Assembly: GCF_014529535.1 (NCBI RefSeq)
Contig: NW_023503375.1
Location: forward strand, 4,585,620 to 4,649,619
Length of the DNA stretch: 64,000 nucleotides
Reading direction: 5' to 3'
Source of the DNA: Bradysia coprophila
Lineage: Eukaryota > Arthropoda > Insecta > Diptera > Sciaridae
Below are positions 49,732 to 60,160 of the stretch, in pieces. The notes below the pieces were generated by a model. That model ran no database searches, was not told where the DNA came from, and saw only the letters and a program-made list of their open reading frames with translations. The stretch's first letter is position 1, and the number at the start of each line of letters is the position of its first letter. The position numbers were made by a program, and so were the translations under genes.

Positions 49732-49862
49732 ACTGGCCATACGGTGAATTCGGGGGATTCCCGACGGGCCTTCTGGATTGTTGTATGAGAATTTTTAATT
49801 TGTGGGCCTTTTTAAATTGAGTTGCACGGAGCACCCGATGGGTTTTTTCGAGCCAGTCCGGT
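49732..49862. mobile_element. hAT-like MITE
   Basis: The tips AGGCCCGGACTGGCC and GAGCCAGTCCGGTAC form an inverted pair of a kind common in animal hAT elements. A related tip 'CAGGGCTGAACTGGCTATC' occurs at 59,438. No clear duplication is visible. Confidence 0.55.
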
Positions 49863-52199
49863 ACTGATTAAAACAAAGTCTTTCACCAGCAACAGATCAG
49901 CTATGTAAATGATAAAGTGTGTGGTCGACCCAATTTGGAACCTTGAATCTTTTCATATCCTTCCGCTTTGTTTGTATGAGTGGATCAGCTGAAAAAGAGC
50001 TGAAAGAAATTCTTATATAAGTTTCAGTGACGCCCACTGTATGGACTGTATGCAAACTTGGTTCTATCTACGCGTACGATTGAATAGAAAGAGATTAGAC
50101 GTCTATGCACTGTTTATAATACAGACAAAACGGCCAACGAAGACGTGACGTGGGAAAATGTCTTTTTTCTAAGGCAAATATAAAATCAATAAAGATTTAA
50201 GTGGTTCATTAGGATGACTAGACGCTGCTGGACAGATCCTGACCGGAAGCATTTCGGCAGATAAAAAAAAACACAATCCGCTACACCCTAGTGTGTGTGC
50301 AGTGTACTTTACGAAAAAGCTTTCATTATAAAAATGTAAAATGTACTCAATGGATGCCATCATCCGTTTCCTTAAGAGCATTTATGGTAATTTACGGTAT
50401 ATAACGTGTATACATTCAGTTTATGCATCCAGATACCTAAAGAAGAATTCATTTTATTTCCACTGGAATGCATTCAATAATAAGATAAAATAGAAGAAAA
50501 AGCATGAAAATGAGACTTCGGTACTGGGTAGCTGTTTTAAATTTAAGTGTATCAATTTGGCTTAAAATTTTTTTTTTCTGCATTAAAAGAAAACCGACGA
50601 GAATTTAAGCAGCAATATGAGCTATATGGTCACTCTGACAATTATAATGCTGGAAATATATCATCTTCAAGATAAGGTACTTTCACACGTAACCTCACTT
50701 AAGTTTCGTTAAATGTTCCCGAGTAAAAATAAAAGTCTCAAAAGCTCGAAAAGAGACGTCTCACAGTCTCAAATCCTTTGTATTGTGAGACGGTAGACGT
50801 CTCTTTTCGAGATTGTTTTAACGTGGATGGCATTTTTAATCGTGGATGGCATTTCAAACGGCCAAGAACTCGTTCAGGAACAAAAAATTTGTTACCCAAA
50901 GTGAAGATTTTGACATATTTTATATGAAGGAAGTGTCAAAATACTCACCAGTGAAACTTAACGAAGAGTTTTTGAAAGTGACATTGAAAAATTTGATCGA
51001 AACAGGCTTCGTCTGTTTTCATCTTAATTTAGGGCAATATTGAAACGTAAAGTGAAATTGTATTTTTCATCTCAAATCGTTTAACAATCAAACAATTATT
51101 CGTTCTTGACTTTCCATCCCATAATCAACCATTTTCCTGATTGTTTAGAGGTTTATGAAACGTTAAGTTTTACACTGAAAGCTTTAATCAATGCACTCCA
51201 GCCGTATTTTTTTTATTCGTTTAGTGTATTTTTATCGCCGACTGGAACAGTGTAAACGTTCTTCGATAAGTAAAAATATTTTTATGAAATGCTCCTTTAT
51301 ATGGCGCAAGCAATAAAGAGATATTGAATGGGCAAAATAAATGCTATTTTTATCGGTTCTGTGTTACTAAAAACGAAATAAAAAAAACTCATTTCGTTGT
51401 TCAATATTAGAGAAAGTTTACCTCGGTACTATAGTACTGGGTGCTAAGTAGAGAAGTAAAAAAATTCATCAACCGATCCCATTACAACCAGTCTCTGTTC
51501 AAATTTACATTTAAAATGGAAATATCTTCTTCTTATTGACTCCCATTAAAAACTTTGAATTGAAAATTGATTTTTACCTGCAATTACTTGAACCATTTTT
51601 ATCTGTAACAGGCAAGACGACAGATTTACTCTCGTTCTAAAAAAAATGCTGATTCAGCATTTCAGCCCTTCTTCATTTGTACAAAGTTTGCTGAAATCTT
51701 TCAATTCTCTACCAAACGGTTAACATAGTTTGACCATACCCCTCTCACACAATCATGACATACAGAAAGCCACTAATCGTCCATGCCATAAAAATATATG
51801 GCATGAAACAATAAACATTTATAACGACTCCAAAATATCCATGATGCTGATCGAGGGGCAGATAGAAAAGAGCCATAACGTTCTTACAATTGTTACGACA
51901 CACTGGCACTGTATACTTTTGTATGAGTATGTATAACGATACTTTTGTTCCGGCAAGTTACGATTGCTATGAAAAAGGTGAATGCGGGACGCTTTGGCTA
52001 TACACAGACGAATTATTTAAAAGTTTCGTATTTGTGTGCAAAGTTGAAGTTACTTTAGCGTACGACAAATGCTGCAGGACCGACCAGTAGTATGTCATTT
52101 TTGTGAATGGCCACTTTTTGACCAGTCATGGAAATACAGTTAACCCATTCCAAATTTCAGACAAAATTTGCTTCAACTGGCCCCATCCAACCTCACTTT
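49863..52199. other. long intergenic stretch
   Basis: No gene recognised. A short inverted repeat, CTCGAAAAGAGACGTCTCAC mirrored by GACGTCTCTTTTCGAG, lies at 50,736-50,812. 'CGTGGATGGCATTT' is directly repeated just after it. Confidence 0.45.
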
Positions 52200-52410
52200 T
52201 TAACCTGTCACAGACGGCAAGCATATTAACAGTGTTACTATTCAAACTGTTACTTCATTTGATCGAAGATTTTCTGGTATAAATTTCAAGAATCTTTTAC
52301 TTCATTTGTTTCGAACATGCTTTTTGCTATATAAGACCTCAATAGTGAGAGCTTGTCGTTTATTATTGATATCGTTGTCGATAACAGATGTCAGCTGTAT
52401 GTAACAGATC
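52200..52410. mobile_element. MITE family A copy, opposite orientation
   Basis: TTAACCTGTCACAGACGGCA, then 'AGCATATTAACAGTGTTACT', 'ATTTGATCGAAGATTTTCT', 'ATCTTTTACTTCATTTGTTT' and 'GTTGTCGATAACAGATGTC', ending 'TGTATGTAACAGATCA'. It closely matches the 26.23-kb copy, but its right-hand TTAA has been lost. Confidence 0.8.
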
Positions 52411-52486
52411 AAACGTGTTTGTACGAAACTCGTTTAAACACTTACAAGTCCTTCGATGCCTCGTCAACGTAGCCCCACTCAGTTTG

Positions 52487-52620
52487 CGTTAAGTTGTCCT
52501 TTACCTTAATCGGTTGACGTTGAGATGTACTTAACCTAAATCGATTGACGTTAAGTTTCCCTTAAGCTAAATCGATTTACGTTAAGTTGTCCTTAACCTA
52601 AATCGATTGACGTTAAGTAC
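52487..52620. repeat. 31-bp tandem repeat, four units
   Basis: A unit such as CGTTAAGTTGTCCTTAACCT followed by AAATCGATTGA recurs every 31 bp with modest divergence. Each unit holds TTAACCTAAATCGATT. Confidence 0.8.
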
Positions 52621-52717
52621 GTCCGAATCGCTCGTTTAATTAAATCGACATATTTGACAGCTGTGTCTGACATTTGGAAGATCATGAACATGATGCCTTT
52701 AGTTAACCCAACCCAAA

Positions 52718-53041
52718 CAGAGAAATGATAAGTTGGTACGCCTGTGGCAAGATAGAAGAAACATGTGAAAGACAGAAGTTCTCTCACATTCTCTAATATA
52801 CAGAGAAATGATAAGTTGGTACGCCTGTGGCGAGATAGAAGGAACATTGGAATGACAGTTGGCTTCTATGGAATAAAATTTATTTGTAACTCTATTCCAT
52901 AGAAGCCAACTGTCATTCCAATGTTCCTTCTACTCACCACAGGCGTATCAACTTATCAACTTATCATTTCATATAAGAGCCAACTGTCATTCACATGTAT
53001 CTTATATCTCGCCACAGGCGTACCAACTTATCATTTCTCTG
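52718..53041. mobile_element. hAT-like palindromic MITE with 8-bp duplication
   Basis: The outer tips CAGAGAAATGATAAGTTGGT and ACCAACTTATCATTTCTCTG are exact inverses. An 8-bp direct repeat, AACCCAAA, flanks the element (52,710-52,717 and 53,042-53,049). Inside, a second, longer palindrome (about 52,799-52,975) starts with the same tip and centres on mirrored 'CCATAGAAGCCAACTGTCAT', so one copy seems to have landed in or duplicated within another. Confidence 0.9.
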
Positions 53042-53049
53042 AACCCAAA

Positions 53050-53751
53050 CAATTTGTGACGCAATTTGCATCAGCTTGATAGAAATCGTCTTTTATGCCC
53101 AAAACTCCGAGCCCAATCTTTTTTGTCGCATACACCGTGTATGTATATCCCTCGTATGCTCCCTACTATACCCGTACATGACAATTTCCGCATTCACAAT
53201 ACTTGTATTTACATCCAGGAATGAGAAAATCATCCCTACTTTATATGGTTATTTCAATAAAATTTTAATGGTCCTTTGTTTGGCTGGTTAATACTATTTT
53301 ACTGAAAATGTCATGGAATTTTCGCGCTATTACACAATTTTCGCTTTCCAATAATATATAAATGAAATAGGTAATGCGATTCTTTATGTCCCTTTGTGTG
53401 TGTGTCGAAATGGTACGTTTCGTATACGAATACCAAAAAATTTATTATTTATTTATTTTTAATGTTTTTTTACATTACATTGTGAATGAAAATGGAATGT
53501 TTAATTGTTTGTGATTTAATTGTTTGTTTGTGAGCTGTTTTTTATCTTGATGCAAACCATTATTTTTGCTTCAAATCGTCCAGGCAAAGTTTTCAAAAAC
53601 TTTCATTCAAAAATGTGAAGTAAAAAGTTAACTTTACTTCACGGTGCCAAAACCTTATCTCGAGTTTTTGAATAAAATATCTTACTTGACTACTCCTCGA
53701 TCGGCGAATTTTCCTCAACACTTTGCCGGTTACTGTGACTTGTCGACTTTA
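53050..53751. other. intergenic
   Basis: AT-rich; nothing recognised. Confidence 0.4.
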
Positions 53752-54043
53752 GGCACCCTGGAAATCAGTTAAGGAGTCAAGGAATAGCTCATTATCAAAG
53801 TCGTTTGAGATGTCAAATGAGCTGTCATTTTCACAAAGATAACCACAATGTTACAAAAATTTATATGGAGCTGTCATTGTTTGAGGTTAGCTTTGTGAAA
53901 GTGACAACTCATTTGACACTATTTTGATTGAAGAAAAAAACGTTATTTGACAAAAAATATCTAAAAATAAAAAAATAATTTTTACATTTTTTAAATTTTT
54001 TTTGGAGGTAACCCTCGACTCCTTAACTACTTTCCAGGGTGTC
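53752..54043. mobile_element. MITE with CACCCTGGAAA tips
   Basis: 'GCACCCTGGAAATCAGTTAA'+GGAGTC faces 'GACTCCTTAACTACTTTCCA'+GGGTG. Further mirrored words ('CAAATGAGCTGTCATTTTCA' against 'GAAAGTGACAACTCATTTG') lie inside. No coding capacity. Confidence 0.75.
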
Positions 54044-54117
54044 CAGCGTGCACATTATTCTGCAATGTGTCAAGAAATACCATTTCCATCATTTGCCCCA
54101 TTGGTAAGTAATGTACT

Positions 54118-54425
54118 ATTCACGCGTGTTGTGTTTTGCCTTTGGGTAAAATAGGAAATGAAAAAAATTGCGTTTTTTTTTGACAACTGGTCGAATGACG
54201 TTTCTCCGTGGGGAGAAAAATAGAAATTATCTAATTCGAGCTGTCAAACAAAGTGACAAACAATGACAAAGTGTTTTCGAAAATTGTATGGCAACCTGCA
54301 ATCATGAAAAACGTTGTGTTCACTTCTGGGAGAAATAGGAAATCCAACTAGCTTCGCTTTGGCAACAAACATCGCTCTTGTTGGAACTTACTATTTTCTC
54401 TCCTAGGTTAACAAATAACTATTGT
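54118..54425. mobile_element. MITE family B copy
   Basis: 'CCGTGGGGAGAAAAATAGAA', 'CATGAAAAACGTTGTGTTCA', 'GGGAGAAATAGGAAATCCAA' and 'CTATTTTCTCTCCTAGGTTA' follow the family order. Confidence 0.55.
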
Positions 54426-54789
54426 TTTCAGCTCTGTCCAAATTGTCAAAAAATGTCAAACTTGCATTTGCTGCTAAATTTTCTCTATTTAAAAAGAATC
54501 AATCAAAGAAAATGACTAGCAAGTTCCAGAACATTTTAGGACAACGCCAAAAAGAGCTGAAAACAAAAGAGATTTTTCGTCAATTTTACATTTTTATCTG
54601 AATCCGCAATTATACCCTTGAATTGGCATACAGTTTGCAAGCAGTACATAATTGTTCTACGCATTTTGAAATTGCATTTAATAACAAAATCGTGATAAAT
54701 ATCAAAATCCTGAGGCGAATGCGATAGGGATCTCAAGTTTGACAGACTTACTTAAGATCGAAAAAATGATGAATTCTTCGGAAGGGACT

Positions 54790-54857
54790 TGCTTTTTCTT
54801 TAATTGCTTTTTCTTTAATTGCTTTTTCTTTAATTGCTTTTTCTTTACTTGCTTTTA
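54790..54857. repeat. 15-bp tandem repeat, four units
   Basis: The unit GCTTTTTCTTTAATT repeats with one variant. Both ORFs crossing it are repeat artefacts. Confidence 0.8.
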
Positions 54858-54939
54858 CGAAACCAGTGGAGAAGTCTACACAAGAAATAAAAATATAGCT
54901 CTGGTCAACGCAACGAAGTGCGTTGCTCTGGTATAAAAA

Positions 54940-55075
54940 TGACTTAGATTCTTTTTGGTGAACGAGGATAATCACATACAATTAAAATACCTCGTGTCAC
55001 TTGAAGGAAATAAATTACGAAAACAATAATTACAAAACGGTGGCTTTTTGGTCCATTCCTGCAGCTCCCTGTTAC
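54940..55075. mobile_element. element remnant related to 28.2-28.4 kb
   Basis: 'CACATACAATTAAAATACCT', 'AAATAAATTACGAAAACA' and the tip 'GGTCCATTCCTGCAGCTCCC'+TG match the 28.2-28.4 kb segment and share the tip motif of the 17.6-kb palindrome. Confidence 0.45.
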
Positions 55076-55129
55076 CTTATGCAATTTGACTTGCATTGTC
55101 TTCTATTGTCATTGTAAGTGGTTTGGTAC

Positions 55130-55411
55130 TTCGACCCAAAGTATATAAACACTGAAGGTAATGCAAATCCGCAGTTACACACGGATCCAAACTTTCAGGT
55201 GAATTTTAGCTCCGTCATGTTACACACGTATTGAATTCGTTTGCGTCAAGTTACATTTAGTGATGAAGTGTAAGAATTTAGGGCCGTCATGTTGCATAAG
55301 TCTAAGTTAGACAACATAAGGAAATGAATTCACCTGAAAGTTTGGATCCGTAATTTATCTGATCCGCTGAGGTTCTGCATTACCTTCAGTGTTTATATAC
55401 TTTGCTTCGAC
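55130..55411. mobile_element. palindromic MITE, about 280 bp
   Basis: 'AAAGTATATAAACACTGAAG'+GTAATGC faces 'GCATTACCTTCAGTGTTTAT'+ATACTTT, and inner 'CGGATCCAAACTTTCAGGTG' faces 'CACCTGAAAGTTTGGATCCG' exactly. Confidence 0.85.
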
Positions 55412-56579
55412 CGTCGCTGCCATGAGTTGTCAGATTTTTAGAGGAAGAGTATCACTCAAAATTTCAATCAAGTGCAGAACTTGAAACAAACTGATAGTTG
55501 TCAGCTGGTATTCGTGATATTATTTAGACTAGCCGTTTATTCACTCGCACACGTGAGAGTGAGCAAACCGACGAATATAAACTTCTATCCTAAACAATAA
55601 CACGAACATCAGCTGATCAAAGACCAGCTGTTGTCAATTCTGCGCAACAGTGAAATTTCCTGAGTGTCCACAGTGTCCAAAGTGGACTTTGTCTGATAGA
55701 AAAGTCTTCAATTTGAAAGGAGCAAGGTAAACTGACTTTATGTTAACAAGTAAAATGTTTACGAACACGAGTGTAACACAAAAAGTCCACGTAAACAGTA
55801 AACAACCATCAAGCAAGTGTACTCTAAATGTTTTCTGCCGCATACTCTCAGGTATCCAACGTACAACATTATGTAAATAAATTTTTTTATTAAAATTCAT
55901 TCTTTTCATATAAAATTGCTCAAAGGATAATTAAGAAAATTGCTAATCATTTTCCCTGAATTAATTAATTCACCCTTAACGGCTGAAGCTTTCGTACCAA
56001 ACAAAACATTTTACAAAAAAATTATGTGCAATTAAAATCCTCTTAATAATGAAGCCAACTTCAGAATTCGTTTAAGAATGAGAGAGAGAGAGAGAAAAAA
56101 GACCTTTAACAGAAGAATTAACACCCTTTTCACGATTCATCCATATAGCAATCGTCTCCTATTCTTTATTTTATAATCGAATCATCTCATTCGATGATTG
56201 ATTAAATTTTCCTTTCAATTGATCGATTGTAAAATGGGAAATGACTTTGAATTATTTCGAATTCTATGGGAAACTTTTCCATTCAGAGGTTTTTTTTTGT
56301 TCGCTTTTTTTCTTTCTTTCTGTTGAACGAATTAATTGAGTGGTTTTTAATACATTCCCAGTTCGACTTTAGTGCATATTAGTAACATCGTCAATTTGAA
56401 ACAATTGTTCAGAATACAATCGGGCTTAAAACACAGATTTTGCTTGTTAATAGAAACTATGTTTGTCTATAGCTGCTAAGGCTCTCACAGCCTTTTGTTT
56501 TATTTAAAATAGATTTACGTTGGGGGAATGATAGTGCTTTCAACCAAGGTAACGCCGTATTAACGCAATGAAATTAACT
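55412..56579. other. intergenic
   Basis: A 91-codon minus ORF (55,634-55,909) contains a hydrophobic stretch, LLFTWTFCVTLVFVNILL, that could be a membrane helix, but it has no family or gene context. A (GA)n tract lies at about 56,080-56,096. Nothing else is recognised. Confidence 0.4.
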
Positions 56580-56740
56580 ATGTTAACAGACGGCATGCAT
56601 GCATAATGACCAGTATTATCGTCGGGTCTATTACTTCCATCGATCAAGTGTTTGCAATCTGTTGATTTCAAATCTTGTACTTCAATTTTTTTAACATACA
56701 TTTTGCTATATGAAGGACCATATTAACCAGAGCTTGTCGT
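56580..56740. mobile_element. MITE family A copy, one end missing
   Basis: From 'TTAACAGACGGCATGCATGC' through 'CAAATCTTGTACTTCAATTT' to 'CATATTAACCAGAGCTTGTC' it matches the 39.23-kb copy. The GATAACAGATG end is absent, and unrelated sequence with an open minus-strand frame follows. Confidence 0.65.
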
Positions 56741-57005
56741 TTTTATTCGAAATTTTTATTCTCTTTCGACACGTACGGCTCTTCTTGAGCTCCGACTTCG
56801 TATGCGGAGTGTCTGTAAATTCAATCAGATTGGTTTCAACAGATCGGTTGCTCACAGGTCCGTGTGCTTTTTTCGGCAGGTGCGGGCCGATGATTAATTT
56901 AGCCCGTTCTGTCCACTTTTGTAAATTGCTGTTATATGACTCAACTTGATTTTTTCCAGATACATCATCATCATTTGCACGGTAATATGTAGTGGAATTC
57001 GTCAT
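56741..57005 (-). pseudogene. unassigned coding remnant next to a MITE
   Basis: A 99-codon minus ORF (56,706-57,005) starts MTNSTTYYRANDDDVSGKNQ and is rich in N, S, K and charged residues, with a basic KSELKKSRTCRKRIKIS segment. Its last dozen codons are MITE family A sequence. Open frames continue upstream to about 57,240. I recognise no family. It may be a remnant of a mobile element or host gene interrupted here. Confidence 0.3.
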
Positions 57006-57580
57006 ATTCCTTCATTGAACATTAAATGGCATATTGGTTCTTCCATGTCTACCTCTTGATCCATCCACCAACTGTTTAATAAGTCTGCAACGTTCGTCGG
57101 CCAAAAGAGCGCAGGCATTATTTTTGCATGGAAAGGAGACACACGAAATTGGAGGTCGATCTCGGAGCATTCAACAAAAAATTACAATCATGCTTGGGAC
57201 GAACCTATCAAAATTAAATGGTGGGATTCATGATAATGAATGAGATAAGAGTAGCTCTAGACTAACCAGACACAATAATGTAAGGCTTGTCAAAAGGTAA
57301 TTTGTAACACGATTTGATTTGAATGAACTAGTAGCTAGCCCAATCACTTTGTCGAGCGATGGTGACTGCAGTTAATTTAAGTAGCCCGGCGCTCCATGCT
57401 TTACGTGATTTGTACAAATGCAGGAACTTGAGAGTGAAAAGGAGGATGGCGATTGGAAAATTACCACTGTCAGTGGTTCAATGTTCAAACATTGCTGGGC
57501 ATCAGCACTTATTAACTTATTATGTCACAGTCTAATTTAGAGACACACATTTAAAAATCACTTTGTTCATTGAATTTAAC

Positions 57581-57586
57581 TTTATT
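57581..57586 (-). terminator. poly(A) signal of the small peptide gene
   Basis: AATAAA on the minus strand begins only 3 nt past the TAG stop codon, implying a very short 3' UTR. Confidence 0.55.
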
Positions 57587-57589
57587 TTT

Positions 57590-57807
57590 CTACTTTCTGT
57601 AGATACCATTTCGTGCAAGTTGGTTAGCGATTCTACGATTGATTCTACGGCGTCTATGGGGTTCAGCATCTGCTGCCGGTACAAACTATTGTAGGCGAAC
57701 GATAAAATGAGTTAATAAATTATTTATCCAATGTTTTTCACCAAATATTCTTATGTCACCTGAGATAACGCCAACAGCAACACCATGATGAATGCGAGTA
57801 GTTTCAT
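57590..57807 (-). CDS. small secreted cationic peptide precursor (47 residues, two exons)
   Basis: Not visible as one ORF. Exon 1 (57,807-57,760) encodes a classic signal-peptide start, MKLLAFIMVLLLALSQ. The donor CAG|GTGACA and acceptor CTACAATAG bound a 74-bp phase-0 intron (57,759-57,686). Exon 2 (57,685-57,590) continues FVPAADA and then EPHRRRRINRRIANQLARNG followed by IYRK and a TAG stop. Cleavage after ADA (Ala at -3 and -1) would release a 24-residue peptide with eight Arg, one Lys and one acidic residue (net about +8), no Cys, and alternating basic and aliphatic residues after the Arg run. A TATA box lies 69 bp upstream of the start and a poly(A) signal just after the stop, a layout typical of compact insect immune-peptide genes. 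I do not recognise the family. A linear antimicrobial peptide is the leading guess; a neuropeptide or venom/salivary peptide is possible. A single splice pair with this much coding sense is unlikely by chance, but there is no transcript evidence. Confidence 0.62.
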
Positions 57808-57875
57808 TTTGTTGAATTTTATTATGGATTGTAAGACTTTCAGGCAGACTAACTAATTTCGAAATTTTAACATTC

Positions 57876-57883
57876 TTTTTATA
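57876..57883 (-). promoter_or_regulatory. TATA box of the small peptide gene
   Basis: TATAAAAA on the minus strand. Transcription starting about 30 bp downstream would leave a 5' UTR of about 45 nt before the MKLLAF start codon. Confidence 0.5.
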
Positions 57884-58261
57884 CAAATTCGGTAATTATT
57901 CAAAATCGACAGTCGTTTCAATTTAAAATAACATTTCGTTGTGACGTTAACGAAATGGTTGAAAAACACAACAATATTTTTCTCTTGCATATGAAAATAA
58001 TTCCAAATGAATTTTCATGAAATGTGTTTCGCAAGTCTTGTTGCCGTCTTTGACCTCGATCTAAGATGTTTATTTGTTTGTATTGATATAAAATAGTCGT
58101 AAACGCATACAGAATGATAGAAATTTTCCTTTGTTGTTCTAAAATTCGTGGGAAAATCTTTCGTTTTTTTTGCGGAGTTTCGACATGCATGTTTCTTCAT
58201 CGGTTTTGGAGAAGTGGTAATTTACATTACTATGGATAAAACGATGAGAGGTAGAGTGAAT
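57884..58261. other. upstream region of the small peptide gene
   Basis: No coding sequence recognised. A loose NF-kappaB-like word GGGAAAATCT lies at 58,150-58,159, about 340 bp upstream of the start; it is not a perfect match, so I do not call it a site. Confidence 0.3.
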
Positions 58262-58383
58262 TTGGTTGATCCGAGGCGAGGCCGAGACGAAAACGAGACT
58301 TTTCATTATTCTGAGTTATGGAATGGATTTTACATGCTGAGGGCATCGAAAGTAGTGCTTCAAACATGAAAAGTAGGCTTTCG
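58262..58383. repeat. dispersed repeat, second copy of 592-718
   Basis: 'GTTGATCCGAGGCGAGGCCG' to 'ATGAAAAGTAGGCTTTCGG' aligns with 592-718 in the same orientation. The overlapping 73-codon ORF is incidental. Confidence 0.65.
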
Positions 58384-59565
58384 GAGCATGCCAACTTCTA
58401 CACCTCATTTTCTCCCTAAAATTGCCAGTTTACTTCATAGTTCAATGAAAATTCTCTTCCATCAACATTAATTCATGAAGGGATAGAAGCTAAAAATGGA
58501 AACTAAACTCTTCAACTAGTTATTACAAAAAATTGCGTAAAAGCTTTGATGGTTATAGTTGAGATGTACTTCCAACAAAAACACGTCCGAGTGTTGTGCA
58601 AGAACGAACGAAGAACGAAATCTTCATACGCTCACACGGTACATGTGAGTGTTTGGTTCTAATACGGAAAAACACCGAAGTATTTCTGCATTGTTGGTTC
58701 GGATTTCCAAATGCTCTACAACAACAATTTGATTTTGGAAAACAGAAGCACTATGCACCAAACCTCCAACGACCATAGTGGCATAAAGCTGACACAAAAT
58801 TAGCGAAATGGTTCTGCCGCTTAAATGGTTTCTGATTCAATGTGAGAGACAGTATGCAATTTCATAACTACTCAAAAACTTTAAAGAATTATTTTTGCAA
58901 ACATAGATCATGGCGACAGTGGCAGTGATACACATAACCACATAAGTGGCTAGTCGTGTCCTGTTACAAGTTCAAGTCTAGCGAATCATATGCGAAATGA
59001 AAGTAAACTACACATGCAGTCGCATGCGGAACATGTGGTCATGTATTTCTGAAAAACAAAGAAGTATAGACGTTTTCTGAAGTTAATCGGTATAAAACAT
59101 TTATCTAAGCAAGAAATTGTTCTTCTGTAAGCCTTCAAAATGCACTTAAAACTTAATTCACGCCGTAAGTGTGCCTAAAATTTGAATTTCAAGTGAACGA
59201 GTCGATGAAAAAGTGAACATAAAAATATATTTCAACGCTTCCTTGTATGAAAATGACGCTGCGTCAAAAAGACTTGCGTGAGAAAGATTTTGAATTTATA
59301 CCGCACTTACGGCGTGAATTGAGAAAAGAATAATGAAATCACCAAAAAAGTAGGCAGAGCAGCCGCCAAAATCAAAATATCAAATTTCCTGTTTTATTCA
59401 TTTTGTTTTTCATATTTGCGAAGCGTGATCTGTGATCAGGGCTGAACTGGCTATCAAAAAGGCCTCTGGGGGGCCTTCAAAAACAAATGTCAGCAGGTCC
59501 GAAAAATTGAAACTTTTGTATAAAAATTGAAAAAGCTGTGTGTGATTACCTTTTTTCTTACATCT
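58384..59565. other. intergenic
   Basis: No gene recognised. 'CTTAATTCACGCCGTAAGTG' (about 59,153) and 'GCACTTACGGCGTGAATTGA' (about 59,302) form an inverted pair that bounds a roughly 170-bp MITE-like segment. A hAT-like tip lies at 59,438. Confidence 0.5.
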
Positions 59566-59574
59566 TAAATAGTA

Positions 59575-59690
59575 CAAGGGGCGAAAGTAAAAAAATTCAA
59601 CCGTGTGCGAGAGTTGGAGCCCGCGCCGAAGGCAAGGGCTCTAATCGCACAGGTTGAATTTTTTTACTTTTGCCCCGAGTCGTTCATACT
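59575..59690. repeat. hairpin with GGGGCGAAAGTAAAAAAATT arms
   Basis: 'GGGGCGAAAGTAAAAAAATT'+CAACC faces 'GGTTGAATTTTTTTACTTTT'+GCCCC. The loop has 'AGCCCGCGCCGAAGGCAAGG'. It is followed by 'TGATACCAACATTGAAAA', which reappears inverted at 60,136-60,153. Confidence 0.75.
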
Positions 59691-60160
59691 TTTTTTTTTG
59701 ATACCAACATTGAAAATTGATACGTATCGCTAACATCGCAACAAAATGTTGAAATAAAAAGGCATTTAGCCAGAAAATGCGGGGGTCCAGGGGGCGGCAG
59801 CCCCCTGGTATATGAAAAATGTTATAATTTAGCCATCACAACAATAACACACACAAAAATTAAGATATAACTAACAAATCATTCAGTAACAAAAAGTATC
59901 AACTTTGTATGCTAATTTCAATAAGAACACTGGCGCACAGTGTTTTACAATTTTGATCAAAGTATTCTGCATAATATGAGCGGATTTTGTTGACAACTCG
60001 ACTCATTTCTCTCATTTTCTGTGACGTCAGTCACTTTCGCTGTTCGTTCAGTTGCGTTCGCTCTTCGTTAAGTACTTTCTCCCCGTGGGATGCATTTTTT
60101 TACTTTCGCCCCTCATATGCGGGGCGAAAGTATCATTTTTCAATGTTGGTATCAAAAAAA
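59691..60160. mobile_element. compound inverted-repeat element
   Basis: 'TTGATACCAACATTGAAAA' near 59,698 and 'TTTTCAATGTTGGTATCAAA' near 60,136 bound a segment. Inside it is a perfect hairpin, CCAGGGGGCGGCAGCCCCCTGG (59,787-59,808). At its right a second 'TTACTTTCGCCCC' and 'GGGGCGAAAGTA' pair mirrors the hairpin arms at 59,580. It includes family B words ('CGTTAAGTACTTTCTCCCCG'). Confidence 0.55.

Noticed and set aside
54739-54981. Phe/Lys-rich ORFs on both strands
   Set aside because: Products of the 15-bp tandem repeat at 54,790-54,857.
57686-57886. 66-codon minus ORF as the gene at this locus
   Set aside because: It reads the signal-peptide exon in another frame and continues through the intron. 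The two-exon model gives a coherent secreted peptide.
58150-58159. NF-kappaB site controlling the small peptide gene
   Set aside because: GGGAAAATCT fits the consensus only loosely and such a word is expected by chance in AT-rich DNA.
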